Shown piece after piece: positions 14,101 through 23,060 of a DNA stretch of 64,000 nucleotides. Within the stretch, counting starts at the first letter, position 1. The number at the start of each line of letters is the position of its first letter. Source of the stretch: Myoxocephalus aenaeus (Eukaryota; Chordata; Actinopteri; Perciformes; Cottidae); the NCBI GenBank assembly GCA_038501785.1, contig JBAMJR010000050.1:1331001-1395000 (forward strand), written 5' to 3'. Below the pieces are notes generated by a model. That model saw nothing but the letters and a program-made list of their open reading frames with translations, was not told the origin of the DNA and searched no databases. Made by a program: the position numbers and the translations under genes.

Positions 14101-15273
14101 TGTTGGAGTTTGAATCATACTAGGGCCTAAAAGGAAGGATATCCTGGCCTTTGCTGCTTCAATTATATTTTCTAAAATCTGTCTTTTCTTCGTCTCCAAG
14201 CTTTATAATAAACAGTAAACCACTGACGTGCCAATAATATATCAACTAATACCCATTTAAGTGTTTTCTCTGAAATATATATAAGTCAAATTCATTGACT
14301 AATGAATTGACTTCTGTTGCCACCCTAATAACTCTGTTCAATGATAAATGTGCAGACTGAACCCACCAGGTCGTCTTTGGCTCGGTCCACCTCGCTGCTC
14401 CTCTGGATGGAGCTGTGGAAGTTCTGGTGGCTTCTGAGCTGCTGATCGATGGCGGCAGCATCGTCTCCCCAAGAAGAAGTTTCAATCAGACGCTGAAAAG
14501 CAAAAATGATATTTGATCAGCAGACAAAAACATTGAACAAACCTGGGCAGCTAAAAGTAAATCCTTCTGAAACCCTTCTCGCAGCCCAGATAGAGAGTTT
14601 GACGTGTTTTTCAAATGTTTCTTTCATTTCCACTTAATGTCACCAGCAGGTGGTGGCAGAGAAACAAGATAGATTTTGCTTTTCTTTTTGTGAATTCATA
14701 AGCCTCTTCTCAGGAATCTACCAGAATAAAATTGGTCTGAGAGTTGATGGCAAGACAAAGCCTTCTTTTAATGTCTATTTCCCTGCGGTAGATCCCCAAA
14801 ATGTGTGAATTACCTATTGTCTGTTTTTTTGGCACATGCATTACCACCTCAATCCAGTGTCTCTGACAACTCACAGCAGAAGAAAGCTTTCATGTCTAAA
14901 CTCTGTGTGCACGGTACTCTGGTTTCATGAGGTCCGTCAGTCAATGTCAACACGGCATATTCCTTTGTCTTTAAATGACGCTACATTTAAAACATAGCTT
15001 TTGAGTACGGATGAACTTGAAAAGGCAATAGAATCCACAATAGATATGTGAACAAAAGGGGTATCATAATAATACCGAACCTGTTCATGGGCCGGTGAGT
15101 CACTGGCCATTAATCATGTTCAGGATAATTTTAGTTCTTGAATTTAGAACTTCCTGCCAAATATTTCAGCGATGGTCCAGGGATGTTTGTATTGGTCCTA
15201 CCGGTTTTATTATCTGATAACAAATGCAATGTCAGCAGTAATTCTACACTGACTGTCTGGATTAGGCATGCAG

Positions 15274-15361
<88 letters not shown>

Positions 15362-16294
15362 ACCTTTTGCTGTGTAATCCAGGCCATAGCATCTTGGAAG
15401 CTCCTCCCAGGCTCCTCCCAGCCTCCGGAGCTCCCTCTGGTGCTCCTCCTCCTGTGCATGGAGCCGGTCATGGCCATGTGGACCCCCTTCAGCTGGTCTT
15501 TACAGATCTCCATACTACGGATCAGGACAAGATCAAATCCTTTCAGTTACAGATAAACAGAAATCAGAAGAAGCGGAGAAAGGGTTAAGTGTTCCTTACG
15601 TCCTGATTACGTTGTCAGGGGGCTGTCCCATGTCTCTCATGTCCATCGCCAAGATCTTCAGCTGTGCAATGGTCTCTTTTGCCTTCATCATGTAGTGCTC
15701 TGCATCACCCATGGAACCGCCCTGCAAGGCATGGACAAAGCATTCATGGAGGTGTACAAAGTGCGGAAAGACAATTGCAAAATATGCATCCACTCATTTT
15801 ACTGTGAAACGTTTCTGTCTGATAAAAGTACACTTTTATTCAATTTATTCAGTGTCTACCAATCAAAAATATCTGACAGTGTGTTCCTCCTTATTTCCTT
15901 TCCTATTACCTGTTGTTAAAAACTTTATGTTGGGAAAACACTTTGTTGTTGATGTTATATTTTGGATATGACATAGAGCCAAACACGTAGTCTTTGTTTT
16001 CTTTAACAAATGCAGCACTTTTGCTTTACACTGACACAATAATGTGTAATAACATACACACAAATGTCAAATGTCAAATGTTAAATTAAAGGAAATATTC
16101 ACAACCGTATTTGACACATTTCATTCAACTAAGAGCCACCGATATTAGCTAATATATCACACAACCACTTCATTAAAGCATGCAACAAATGGGATTTGCG
16201 CTTCTAGTGAACTTTGCACACAAAAATTCACAAAAAGTTGCTCAGCAAGGAGCTGAGGAAGAGTGTGTATGCATATGTGCATGTGCGCGTGTGT

Positions 16295-16344
<50 letters not shown>

Positions 16345-18889
16345 AAAATGTAAAGCTGGCAATGTAAAGCGGTGTCAAGTGGATTCACTGACAGTTGACA
16401 TATGGCTCAAGGCGGTCCAACAGAGAAATAAAGTGCTTCCATTATGTGTCTATGAGTGTCACATTAAAGGCTCACTCGTCCAGTCACTCAATTTACAACC
16501 GAACATCATTTATTTCATTCTTTCAGCATCAAGTGAAGCTGCAACACAGTCCTTTTTCTTTTGAAACAAAGACTAGAAGATTGAGACAGGCTTATATTTG
16601 CTCTAGTGAAGGAAAACAAACCATGACTCACAGACTGAAGGGCGTATTCGGCTTTCTTCAGGTACTCCTGGCACTGGGCCTGCAGGCTCATGGTTTGTTG
16701 GATGTAACTGGAGCCACTGCAGGGAGCAGCGGAGCAGAACTCATTAGCACCAAGCTATCATAATTACTATAATAAAGGCATAGCTACAACAATATCACAG
16801 TTTAGACCAGTGCTTCCCTAGTTATCTACTATGCAATCAGATGTAAATGAATGTAGGAATGTATGCCACATTAATGCACATTACTAACTCTGCTTACATT
16901 ACTAACCCTTGTCTTGCCTGACACTTACTGCTATTATTATTATTATTATTATTAGTATTTGCATTGCTATTGTTATTGTCGTAACTTTTTCATCATGCCT
17001 ACTGCTCTCATTATATGAATCACTTCTGTCATGTGCATTGAATGTGTTGTAACTCTGTTATGTTGTTCATTACATATGTCTATCAGGGGAGAGGGATCCT
17101 CCTCTGTTGCACTTCCAAAGGATTCTTCCTTTATATTCTCCCCATTAAAGGTTTTTTGGGGGGAGTTTTTCCTTTACTGGTGTGAGGGTCCCGGGACAGA
17201 GGATGTCATATGTGTATAGATTGTAAAGCCCTCTGAGGCAAATTTGTGATTTTGGGCGATACAAAATAAATTGAATTGAATTGTGAGCAGCTTTCTCCAA
17301 AGCGTGATTGGTCTTGTAAACCAATATGAGCTGGGAATAGTTCATGCATGACACAATAATACAAGCATAATTATCATCATCATATGCAGTATACACTGAA
17401 AACAATGAGGCTTAAGTTGGTGTCTCTCTCAACATAGGCATGACATAAACAATAATGTATTAAGGATATTTCATCAAAAAGGTCACCCTTTCTAAATAAA
17501 GTAAGATATATCTCTGCATTTCTCTACCAATACTTCTTGTTACTTATCAGCCGATATGTGTGCCAATAACAATAAATTATACAGCAAAACTAATGCACAC
17601 TTTTGGTAGGCTGATATATCAGGCCAGTCGGTTTATTGGTCTAGTTCTAGTCGTTACTGAATGTAAAAGTGTCTCTTTTTTTTAAAAGCACCACTGACAA
17701 TACTTTTCTATTCAAAAGGCACACACAAATACCTGTTAACAAATATCAGAAGGTCTGAAAATGGAACAAGCTGTTCCAGTGCAGTGTACTAAGCAGTTCA
17801 ATGGGAGCTATAAATCAAACTCAGTGATTCTCTCCAGGGAGGGAAGCTGCTCTGCAGCAAAGAAGCTGATTCAAAAAAATCTGCAAAACAGCAGCTAGAG
17901 TCCTCATTAAGACGTACAGGAACAAGGCTGCACTTGAATACACGTCTTTATGGCTTATCTTATAGTCTTTATAACTGTAGGCTATCAATGCAATAAGTCA
18001 GGTGGTAACTCCTTAAACAAACAAACTGAATGCACACCAGCCAACTTATTTGTTAAATGTGTCGTAAAGTATGCAACCTTTCAATTTGTATGGAGACTGG
18101 AGAGTAACAAATATATGATTGCTGCAAATATTGTGATGCACTTGTTTGGTATGAGCTTCTTTTTTTTTATCTTAAGGACTATTATGTCTACACAGGTTGT
18201 GCCGGGGCGAAATGAATACTGGGATAAAACAGGCTTTCATGATTAATATTTGATAGCAAACAGCAGCTCTCCAGGCAGCAGAGAGGGCCCACAGGCTCAC
18301 AGAAACAGGCAACAGGTGGCTGCGAGGAGAGCGCGGATTAGATAGTTGTAAAGTTAACCATGAAAATGAAGTCATACCTCATTCCGCCGGCCATTCCGTC
18401 TCCCATGCTGCCCATCATTCCGCCTCCCATGGTGTTCATCATTCCGCCTCCCATGGTGTTCATCATTCCGCCTCCCATGGTGTTCATCATTCCGCCGCCA
18501 GTGCTCATCCTTCCGCCTCCCGATCCGCTCGCCATTCCGCCTCCCATGCTACTCATCATTGCGCCTCCAGTGCTCATCATTGTGCCTCCAGTGCTCATCC
18601 TTCCGCCTCCAGTGCTCATCATTCCGCCTCCCATTCCGCTCACCATTCCGCCTCCCATGCTGCTCATCATTCTGCTCGCCATTCCGCCTCCCATACCCTT
18701 CGTCGCTCCGCTCGCCATTCCGCCTCCAGAGGACTTTGAAAAGCTGTAGGTGTTGTATCCGTCCAAGTAGGGGTCGTATCCATTACCGCCTCCGTGCACG
18801 ACCTCGCTTCGTGCGTATCGGGTGGTCCCCCCTCCGGTCAAGTCGCCTTTGGACCCGACCATGTTCAGGCCCTTCTGGGACCCGTACAT
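1..18889 (-). CDS. dsp: desmoplakin gene (3' end outside window), whole-gene overview
   Basis: Desmoplakin is the plakin that ties keratin or desmin filaments to the desmosomal plaque through plakoglobin and plakophilin. I assembled 24 exons on the minus strand; all junctions are GT-AG and the reading phase closes at every one. Using the proximal exon 1, residues 1-171 are a Gly/Met-rich head, about 172-1210 the plakin domain with an SH3 insert near 558-619, about 1211-1960 the rod, and about 1976 onward plakin repeats. Strong family marks are the SH3-adjacent strings KALCDFKQDQ, KWDVTGPGGLDMLVPSV and IIPPPNPL, the string EEEELMFDWGDKNI, and SYTSGLETLLNIPIKRTM just before the rod. Plectin, envoplakin and periplakin fit less well. 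Which teleost paralogue this is (dspa or dspb) cannot be decided here. The stop codon and the C-terminal end lie beyond base 1. Confidence 0.95.
2..2739 (-). repeat. tandem plakin-repeat modules, 729-base period
   Basis: Four consecutive coding units (2739-1981, 1980-1252, 1251-523, 522 to the edge) can be aligned over their whole length. By eye, modules two and three share most residues, with long identical runs such as the LSVFLPKDTAIKRNLLD segment. The period corresponds to 243 residues, about the size of one plakin-repeat domain. Confidence 0.9.
3210..4528 (-). other. dsp: dsp intron 23
   Basis: AT-rich non-coding stretch between the rod exon and the tail exon. I see no conserved coding frame, repeat family or RNA gene in it. 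Frames near 3948-4341 are short and lack splice context. Confidence 0.85.
4529..6355 (-). CDS. dsp: dsp exon 23: coiled-coil rod
   Basis: 609 codons, phase 0 at both ends; acceptor ...ctttcag before base 6355, donor gtacat after base 4529. The exon begins IRNTRIDLLEEELRLLREN and encodes an almost unbroken heptad-type coiled coil rich in Glu, Arg, Leu and Ser, which drives dimerisation of desmoplakin. The corresponding human exon carries the alternative donor that makes the short DSPII isoform; I did not find a clearly equivalent internal donor here. The downstream open frame from 4528 to 4379 is intron read-through. Confidence 0.95.
6614..6712 (-). CDS. dsp: dsp exon 22
   Basis: 33 codons, phase 0, containing TRYMELLTHSGDYYKFL and ending KNMEELK before donor gtactg. 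It closes the plakin domain and enters the rod. Its 99 bases match the size expected from the human protein segment. Confidence 0.94.
6914..7021 (-). CDS. dsp: dsp exon 21
   Basis: 36 codons, phase 0, with the string SYTSGLETLLNIPIKRTM, essentially unchanged from mammalian desmoplakin and the strongest single family identifier in the window. Donor gtaatg, acceptor ttttacag. Confidence 0.96.
7096..7179 (-). CDS. dsp: dsp exon 20
   Basis: 28 codons, phase 0, starting ALNSEIQGRRETVESV and ending CVNGIK before donor gtaagg; the acceptor is tctcaag. Part of the last spectrin-like helices of the plakin domain. Confidence 0.92.
7284..7446 (-). CDS. dsp: dsp exon 19
   Basis: 163 bases. Its first base completes an Arg codon begun as AG in exon 18, giving IDTR-VQDLQLYQPQLQ. 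It continues with a spectrin-repeat pattern (LSDWIDATKKKQDALQATK) and ends NNQK at donor gtttcc. Confidence 0.92.
7447..8547 (-). other. dsp: dsp intron 18 with a transposon-like insert
   Basis: No coding content recognised. Most of its middle is the inverted-repeat element at 7917-8371; the rest is AT-rich unique-looking sequence. Confidence 0.8.
7917..8371. mobile_element. hAT-like non-autonomous element
   Basis: The ends are inverted: CAGGGTTCATAC on the left and GTAAGAACCCTG on the right, of the CAGGG type seen in hAT elements. Inside there are several diverged copies of a 'ttccatgacttttcc' motif. I could not find a clean 8-base target duplication, so the class is inferred from the ends only. 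Confidence 0.6.
8548..8741 (-). CDS. dsp: dsp exon 18
   Basis: 194 bases encoding NIKAELDQKKDVLASMEAAL, through QVNLLSDRWRRIHGQIDTR, a spectrin-repeat segment. The exon ends in AG of a split Arg codon at donor gtatgt; the acceptor is tgtgtag. Confidence 0.93.
8742..9050 (-). other. dsp: dsp intron 17
   Basis: 309 bases of AT-rich intron; nothing further recognised. Confidence 0.8.
9051..9189 (-). CDS. dsp: dsp exon 17
   Basis: 139 bases: one base completing Arg, then 46 codons beginning LQALRDMLESVAQAEDIVKV and including HEARLTEKET, close to the mammalian sequence. Ends LDLK at a phase-0 donor. Confidence 0.93.
9455..9633 (-). CDS. dsp: dsp exon 16
   Basis: 179 bases, starting TVQNDVQSLHAEYLRL and ending SSSAYMQ plus CG of a split Arg codon at donor gtaagc. 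Spectrin-like helix; the mammalian exon starts with a similar SVQND string. Confidence 0.93.
9729..10219 (-). CDS. dsp: dsp exon 15, expanded with a charged heptad array
   Basis: 491 bases, about 164 residues (725-888), roughly twice the corresponding mammalian segment. After VVNQGTIEVQQAAEA comes a run of about eight 7-residue units of the type EEARMRQ, EEARMRQ, EEAWRRE, EETRRRE, then a KVENKEIKVVKKVKV basic stretch, twelve consecutive Ser codons (about 9861-9898), and a more ordinary helical end KISQLE. The phase is correct on both sides (G plus TT at the 5' side, phase 0 at the 3' side), so the insert is translated if the exon is used. It lies between the parts of the plakin domain that follow the SH3-bearing repeat. 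Confidence 0.88.
10012..10178 (-). repeat. 21-base coding tandem repeat in dsp exon 15
   Basis: About eight tandem 21-base units encode a heptad of the type EEARxRE. The most recent units (EEARMRQ twice) are nearly identical at the DNA level; older ones have diverged. Confidence 0.85.
10220..10863 (-). other. dsp: dsp intron 14
   Basis: 644 bases, AT-rich. No exon, element or RNA gene recognised. Confidence 0.8.
10864..11050 (-). CDS. dsp: dsp exon 14
   Basis: 187 bases encoding LSRMRPEEYRQLIKSLETHY through HYEQIVVQLPTY plus one base. The mammalian protein has a closely similar segment (MRQEDY, FTDAQKHYQ, QLPGY). The acceptor ttcag is immediately preceded by a long GT tract on the coding strand. 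Confidence 0.94.
11055..11125. repeat. (CA)n microsatellite in dsp intron 13
   Basis: About 35 CA units with one or two interruptions. On the coding strand it is a GT tract that occupies the place of the polypyrimidine tract and ends within five bases of the exon 14 acceptor. Confidence 0.95.
11214..11340 (-). CDS. dsp: dsp exon 13
   Basis: 127 bases; one base completes Lys, then NEQYYEAILSIWNQLYINVK and SLISWQYCLLDI, a near-copy of mammalian desmoplakin. Ends LTVSM at donor gtaagt. Confidence 0.96.
11433..11587 (-). CDS. dsp: dsp exon 12: second half of SH3 insert
   Basis: 155 bases encoding KVICKENKAILKDNSQRSKW and DVTGPGGLDMLVPSV, then IIPPPNPLG. This is the C-terminal half of the SH3 fold embedded in a plakin spectrin repeat. 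Ends AA of a split Lys codon. Confidence 0.96.
11588..12025 (-). other. dsp: dsp intron 11
   Basis: 438 bases with a short GT tract near 11983-12002; no further content recognised. Confidence 0.8.
12026..12178 (-). CDS. dsp: dsp exon 11: first half of SH3 insert
   Basis: 51 codons, phase 0: REKEKIMENKRQVQHLVNKS, KSIVRLKPRNP and VKALCDFKQDQ, which starts the SH3 strand region. Donor gtccgt is weaker than its neighbours but the phase fits. Confidence 0.95.
12179..12515 (-). other. dsp: dsp intron 10
   Basis: 337 AT-rich bases; nothing recognised. Confidence 0.8.
12516..12641 (-). CDS. dsp: dsp exon 10
   Basis: 42 codons, phase 0, FFKEANETYSGLQKEHE through CDKDTSLENLMELLRGLE; matches the mammalian FFEEAQ...CDKN segment in length and spacing. 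Confidence 0.93.
12642..12980 (-). other. dsp: dsp intron 9
   Basis: 339 bases; no feature recognised. Confidence 0.8.
12981..13076 (-). CDS. dsp: dsp exon 9
   Basis: 32 codons, phase 0: AYKDTLQTQWSWLLQITKCI then DVHLKENAAYNQ, very close to mammalian desmoplakin. Donor gttaca is non-consensus at position 3 but GT is intact. Confidence 0.95.
13172..13276 (-). CDS. dsp: dsp exon 8
   Basis: 35 codons, phase 0: KLMSALEDKEKDLNKVKSRV and SNHPASDKIE, the last string conserved in mammals. Confidence 0.94.
13277..13621 (-). other. dsp: dsp intron 7
   Basis: 345 bases, no recognised content. Confidence 0.8.
13622..13789 (-). CDS. dsp: dsp exon 7
   Basis: 56 codons, phase 0: KMSFGRTEQLQELKQIIQDM, SKEIMWVNDREEEELMFDWG, DKNI and QESYS at donor gtaagt. 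The IMW-ND-EEEEL-DW-DKN pattern is a plakin-domain landmark. Confidence 0.96.
13893..13952 (-). CDS. dsp: dsp exon 6
   Basis: 20 codons, phase 0, LKKGDKGNTHALDQEWDTLQ. Small exon with acceptor cccacag and donor gtgaaa; counterpart of a similarly small mammalian exon. Confidence 0.9.
13953..14366 (-). other. dsp: dsp intron 5
   Basis: 414 bases, AT-rich; nothing recognised. Confidence 0.8.
14367..14492 (-). CDS. dsp: dsp exon 5
   Basis: 42 codons, phase 0: RLIETSSWGDDAAAIDQQLR, SHQNFHSSIQRSSEVDRAK, DDL at donor gtgggt. Confidence 0.9.
14493..15363 (-). other. dsp: dsp intron 4
   Basis: 871 bases ending, at the donor side, in a very long GT/CA tract (15275-15358). No exon or element recognised in the remainder. 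Confidence 0.8.
15275..15358. repeat. (GT)n microsatellite at the dsp intron 4 donor
   Basis: About 42 uninterrupted GT units. On the coding strand the exon 4 donor reads gtgcgc and then runs straight into CA repeats, so the splice site flank beyond position +6 is pure repeat. Confidence 0.96.
15364..15514 (-). CDS. dsp: dsp exon 4
   Basis: 151 bases; the first base completes Thr. MEICKDQLKGVHMAMTGSMH, RRRSTRGSSGGWEEPGRS, DAMAWITQQK. The basic RRRS-RGSSGG linker and GW-E...WITQQK pattern parallels mammalian VRRASSKGG and GWMRQQR. Confidence 0.93.
15600..15721 (-). CDS. dsp: dsp exon 3
   Basis: 122 bases starting at phase 0: GGSMGDAEHYMMKAKETIAQ, LKILAMDMRDMGQPPDNVIR. The RDMGQP string corresponds to mammalian REMRQMGQP. 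Ends AC of a split Thr codon. Because it starts in phase 0 it can be joined to either copy of exon 2. Confidence 0.94.
15722..16631 (-). other. dsp: dsp intron 2
   Basis: 910 bases with a (GT)n tract at 16289-16340. The left boundary of duplication block A falls near 16500, inside this intron. Confidence 0.8.
16289..16340. repeat. (GT)n microsatellite
   Basis: About 25 GT units with one A interruption, in dsp intron 2. Confidence 0.95.
16632..16716 (-). CDS. dsp: dsp exon 2 (proximal copy)
   Basis: 85 bases: a T completing Ser, then GSSYIQQTMSLQAQCQEYLK and KAEYALQS, ending phase 0 at donor gtgagt; acceptor ccctgcag. The first helix of the plakin domain. It is longer than the distal copy by 21 bases. 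Confidence 0.92.
16717..18377 (-). other. dsp: dsp intron 1 (proximal)
   Basis: Contains a (TTA)n run near 16932-16960, a retroelement-tail-like segment at 17075-17285, and AT-rich sequence. No additional exon recognised. Confidence 0.75.
17075..17285 (+). mobile_element. short non-LTR or SINE tail-like repeat
   Basis: Ends in a 'tgtaaagccctctgaggc...gggcgatacaaaataaattgaattgaatt' pattern that is common as a dispersed 3' tail in fish genomes (each part quoted is short). A diverged tail of the same type is seen near 31085-31120. Family not determined. Confidence 0.45.
18378..18889 (-). CDS. dsp: dsp exon 1 (proximal copy): start codon and Gly/Met-rich head
   Basis: ATG at 18889 is the first in-frame ATG after the conserved 5' flank. 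The 170 codons begin MYGSQKGLNMVGSKGDLTGG, pass a TRYARSEVV string and a Tyr-rich NGYDPYLDGYNTYSFSKSS, then become a low-complexity run of Gly, Met, Ser and Thr. This contains a tandem 8-residue unit GGGMMNTM (24 bases, at least three near-identical units). It ends AG at donor gtatga, which pairs with the T of exon 2. The mammalian head is short, Gly/Ser-rich and binds armadillo proteins; a Met-rich array is not part of it. Head function here is inferred from position. Confidence 0.88.
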
Positions 18890-19170
18890 GCTCTTTCTGA
18901 CACAGACACGGCCGCCAAAGCGACTCTATGGAATCTACTGTGCGAAGCTCAGCAGCCAGGTAGTCTCTCTGTCCACCTGCCAGCCCGGTTCCCTCAGTCA
19001 GACTGCAGCTGAGGAGCAGGGGAGGGTAGTTTATGGAGGCTGGTAACCGCACCTCTTTGACACTCCCCAACCTCCTGAGCCAAAGGAACTCCCCGTGCCA
19101 CTCCTTCAAACTCAGCTGGAGGCAGTGAACGTGTTTGTGCTGTTACATCTCTGTGGGGACCAAGTTCACT
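18890..19170 (-). promoter_or_regulatory. conserved 5' flank / leader of proximal dsp exon 1
   Basis: About 250 bases that are almost identical to the flank of the distal exon 1 (34943-35200), far more conserved than the sequence farther away. It probably contains the leader and core promoter. A TATA-like cataaa lies near 19030 on the minus strand but is not decisive. Confidence 0.45.
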
Positions 19171-20278
19171 TTCAGAGTTTAGGCCATCTTTAAAAAGGTT
19201 ATGACATTTTTATTTTATTTAGGAGATTTTTAAAAGGTTTAGACATTTTTCAAGTTTGGACAATATTAGTAGGGGAGTTACCTACATTTTGGAAATTGAG
19301 CACAGTTTGGAAAAGTTGAGACATTTTTGAAAGGTGTAGACTTTTGGTTATTTGGAGTGGATATTTTGGAAAGTGTTGGAAAGTAAGGACATCTAGCCTG
19401 CATGGTCCTGACTGCTTCAAAAGGCTGTTTGAGGGTTAAGAATCGGTTTCAAGTTTAAGGTTAGAATGAGGTTCACATTCACATCTAGGGTGGGGTCAGG
19501 CAGGTAGTGGTGATGGTTAAGGTTTGGGTAAGGACCTGTAATGCATTATGTCCTCACAAGTATCAAACTAAAATAAATGCATTGATCATTCACACAATTT
19601 AAATTAAATAAATAAAGACGACAACATGAAATGCGAACATTTTGATTCACAAATGTATATTAGTATAAATCTTAAAACACCTTGTAGTATATACATCTTT
19701 ATAAAGGCACAGTGAGTAGGGTTTTTCCTCGAATGTATGTATCGACTCTATCCTCTTATTAGAAGTGTGTGTTTTTGTCTGTATTTAGAGACCTGGCCCT
19801 CTGCCTGTATTTTCATATCTTTCTGTGGGACATTTCTGGGCGTCAACCTCAATAAAATGTTGTAGCAGGTGCCAGATCATAAACATGCCTTAAGATATTG
19901 AAACTGGCAGACACAAGGCCGAAGAAAATTGCAAATATAGCAAGGTGACACGGACAAAGCTCGTTCCGAAACGAGACTGCGTCTGGCGACCACCATAACC
20001 GTCATTGAGCAGGGGAGGAGGGGCCAACTTTGAATGTGTAAGCACAACATTGACAAACTGACAAATCCTTCTCCTTGTGCCTTTAAGTGACTGCTGTAAA
20101 GGTCTGCGATGTCATGTGATGCATCCATCTGATCAGGTGATGCATCCAATGGAACTTTAATTAGAAAAAACAACCACGGTGCAACGCTCTCCTCCCCTCC
20201 TCGGGTCTTATCAAATGTGTATCTTTAGTCTGCACGCCCTCTCTGTCTCGTCTACTGAAGAAAAAACTGCAAAACACC

Positions 20279-20296
20279 CACACACACCCACACACA

Positions 20297-20353
<57 letters not shown>
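20279..20353. repeat. (CA)n microsatellite
   Basis: CA tract preceded by imperfect CACACC units. Confidence 0.95.
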
Positions 20354-20355
<2 letters not shown>

Positions 20356-20788
20356 AAACACTTGCCCCCAGCCAAAGGGTGGAACTCACAGGAAAAACAA
20401 GTTTGACAGCTGCTCTTAAATGACAGCAATGTTGGTTGAATGTTATTAACTGTCTGACAACTGTTCAAATATAATTAATGGATAAAGATGAACTTATGAA
20501 CACCGTTCTGCCCCCATCACAATTAAATAGCAGCATCAGGAGTATGTCCAAGCAATACAAATGTTTCTTTGCACACAGTGATGATGTGATGATCAAGTTC
20601 AATCGAGCTCCATCGACAAATCATTTTGACCTTTTGTGTGTTATGTTGTTTTTAGGGGTGCAAATCCATCATTACATGATTTAATATCCTTGGACAGCTG
20701 TCGAGTTTGAACATAGATCACAACATTGTTTGTATAAAACCACCATATAGACTTTAGAGTGATACTGCACAAGTATGAAGTATGATGC

Positions 20789-20789
<1 letters not shown>

Positions 20790-20866
<77 letters not shown>
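20790..20866. repeat. (CA)n microsatellite
   Basis: About 38 CA units. The block B counterpart (near 36558-36571) is only about six units long. Confidence 0.95.
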
Positions 20867-20867
<1 letters not shown>

Positions 20868-22904
20868 CTCCCCTCTTAATTATATGTGGAGGAACCAGAT
20901 GGCATAATGAGGCGTGGTTGCTGAAACACGCCCAACTAGCTTGAAGCTACTACGGCTAACGAGCTAGTAAGAAGCTATATGCAATTTGCAGCTCTGTGTT
21001 GCAAGCCAGCTTACGACCAAAACCATTTCTTTGTACCAGCCTGTAAACATGTTTATTTCTGCTGTAAAGTGGGGAATGTTAGTGTGGAGGTCTTGGCGGA
21101 TTGACTCACTTTTAGAGCCAGCATTAATTTGCCATTTGATGAGTTGCAGTTTTTGGCAATTCCGCGTCGGCGTCAGTCCTCGGCATCGGAGGTTGCCGCT
21201 TGAGCACACAGGGCCTCACATGCACTTGTGGTCGGCCTGAGTATGTAAACATAGCACAGAGATGTTTGAATTACAACACACACAGAGGGAGAGCTACTTC
21301 ATTCTCTGCTCCGGTAGACAATACTCTACAATAACTTGACATAGCAAATGGTTGTTCGCTGCAATATGTATTGCTCTGAATTTGGAATTTAGCAGCTTCA
21401 ATGACCAAATAATTACATAACTAATGACTTTGTGTCATTGCAGCTGTACTTTTTGCCGAAGGGCTGATTAGAATATCACCAACAAGCTCACACCTGCTGA
21501 ACATCAGCATGTTAGCATTGCCATTGTGGCTATGTTAGCTTGCAGAGGTTAGCATTTAGTTCAAAGTGTTGCCAGGGTGTTGCTGCCTCACAGAGCTGCT
21601 AGTTTCTTTTTCTTATCATGAGATCAATACCTCTTTTTATGAGGATTTGTTTTTTTGCCTAAAACACCAGCAGAAATTGCACAGAATTAACAATTTACAG
21701 AAGGAAGAAAAGCAAATAGAGAGAGGAAGGTCAGACTGCACAAAGCAAGTTGATAAAGACAAATACAAATGGTGTTTTTGCAGATTTGGAGTCAAGACCG
21801 ATCATGTCTTACACTACGTCTATACAAGTATGTCTTGGCACAGTAACTCACCTGCAGGCCAGAATTTCCTTTACCCTGCAGTTCAAGGACAGTCTAGGGC
21901 TATCCTTACACCACTCTCTCACCCAATAAACTCAGCAGCTATTGAGGAATGTAACATGTGTGTGTGTGTGTGTTTGTGTGTAAGACTGTGGGATTGGGAG
22001 TTATGTGTACGAGCATGCAAGAGTGAACGTACAAAAGAGAAGCAGGAACGGGTTTGTTATAGCGTTAGTTTGCTGTTCATGATTTATTGCAAACAGTTGT
22101 TTTGCATTCACATAATTGCAGACTTGGTTTGGATGACTGGGTGACGAAGAATTTTTGCCGATCATAGTCTCGGACATGACAATGACACTTTCATTACCAC
22201 CGACTTAGTGTTAGAGCTCTTGCATGCTCACTGTGAGTGATTCATCAAGGTAATAAACTGATTGAAAAATGTTCTCAAGGGAAAAAAAGGTCCCACCTTA
22301 CCAGAGTCATATTTCCCAAATGAGATTCAAGAACACGCCTTTACCTGTACATAAACTCACACAGATACACACCTTTTGCCAAAACAACATTCCAGCGCCG
22401 GTCCTCCTTTTTTTCTAAACCTACACTTTGTTTTCTAATTTGCCACTCTGAAAGTGTTGGTGTCATTTTTTAATTGTGACCTTGCATGTGCATGTTGTAG
22501 TTGGTTAACTCAGGGCACAAACTAAATGAAGACAGAGGAAGGAGATTGCTATTGTCTAATGCATGTTTAATATAATGCATGCATCCTTTTAAAGACTGCA
22601 AAACCAATCACTGAATTTAACACATTTACTGTATGTATGTATTAGTCTTTTGTATCCTCTGGTTTAATTTATTTCAGGGCGTGTTTCTGAGGCGTAGTCC
22701 CAGCGGCCTCACCTTCTCCCATCTCCTTTCATTCCTGATTACTAGAGACAAGATAAGGCTTGCACACTTTAACAGGTTTTCTAAAAGTTGCCGGATATTT
22801 TGGAGGTCTCATTCCAAGGGAAATATTGTGATGCATGGACCTTAAAAATATAAAATTGTTATTAAATCCAGCACTAAAATTCAACAAACAGGGATATTAA
22901 GTTT

Positions 22905-23060
22905 TCCCCGTGGCTGCGTTCCCTCCGGGTTCTCCGGCTTCCTCCCACAGTCCAAAAGACATGCAGCTCAGGTGAACCCTGCCTTCGCCCAATGTCAGCT
23001 GAGATCGGCTCCAGCGCCCCCGCGACCCTATACGATAAGTGGTTTGGATAATGGAATGGA
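22905..23060 (+). mobile_element. RTE-like non-LTR retroelement 3' fragment
   Basis: Carries 'ctccggcttcctcccacagt', 'tcagctgagatcggctccag' and a 'ataagtggtttggataatgg' ending, a 3' tail pattern widespread in fish genomes. No reverse transcriptase frame remains. Class is from recognition, not a search. Confidence 0.55.

Noticed and set aside
15262..15588. Open frames with long Cys-Val or His-Thr runs (also near 11000, 20300, 20800, 24850, 51450, 61800)
   Set aside because: These are translations of CA/GT microsatellites in intron or intergenic DNA, open only because the dinucleotide repeat has no stop codon.
18360..18900. Proline-rich and Leu/Arg-rich plus-strand frames over 18360-18900 and 34290-34953
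   Set aside because: They are antisense shadows of the Gly/Met-rich dsp exon 1 copies; GGN and ATG codons read backwards give Pro and His/Ile.
18783..19109. Minus-strand frame of about 108 residues over the dsp 5' flank, also present at 34848-35162
   Set aside because: It is in a different frame from the exon 1 ATG, and its preservation follows from the conserved flank; no independent evidence for a protein.
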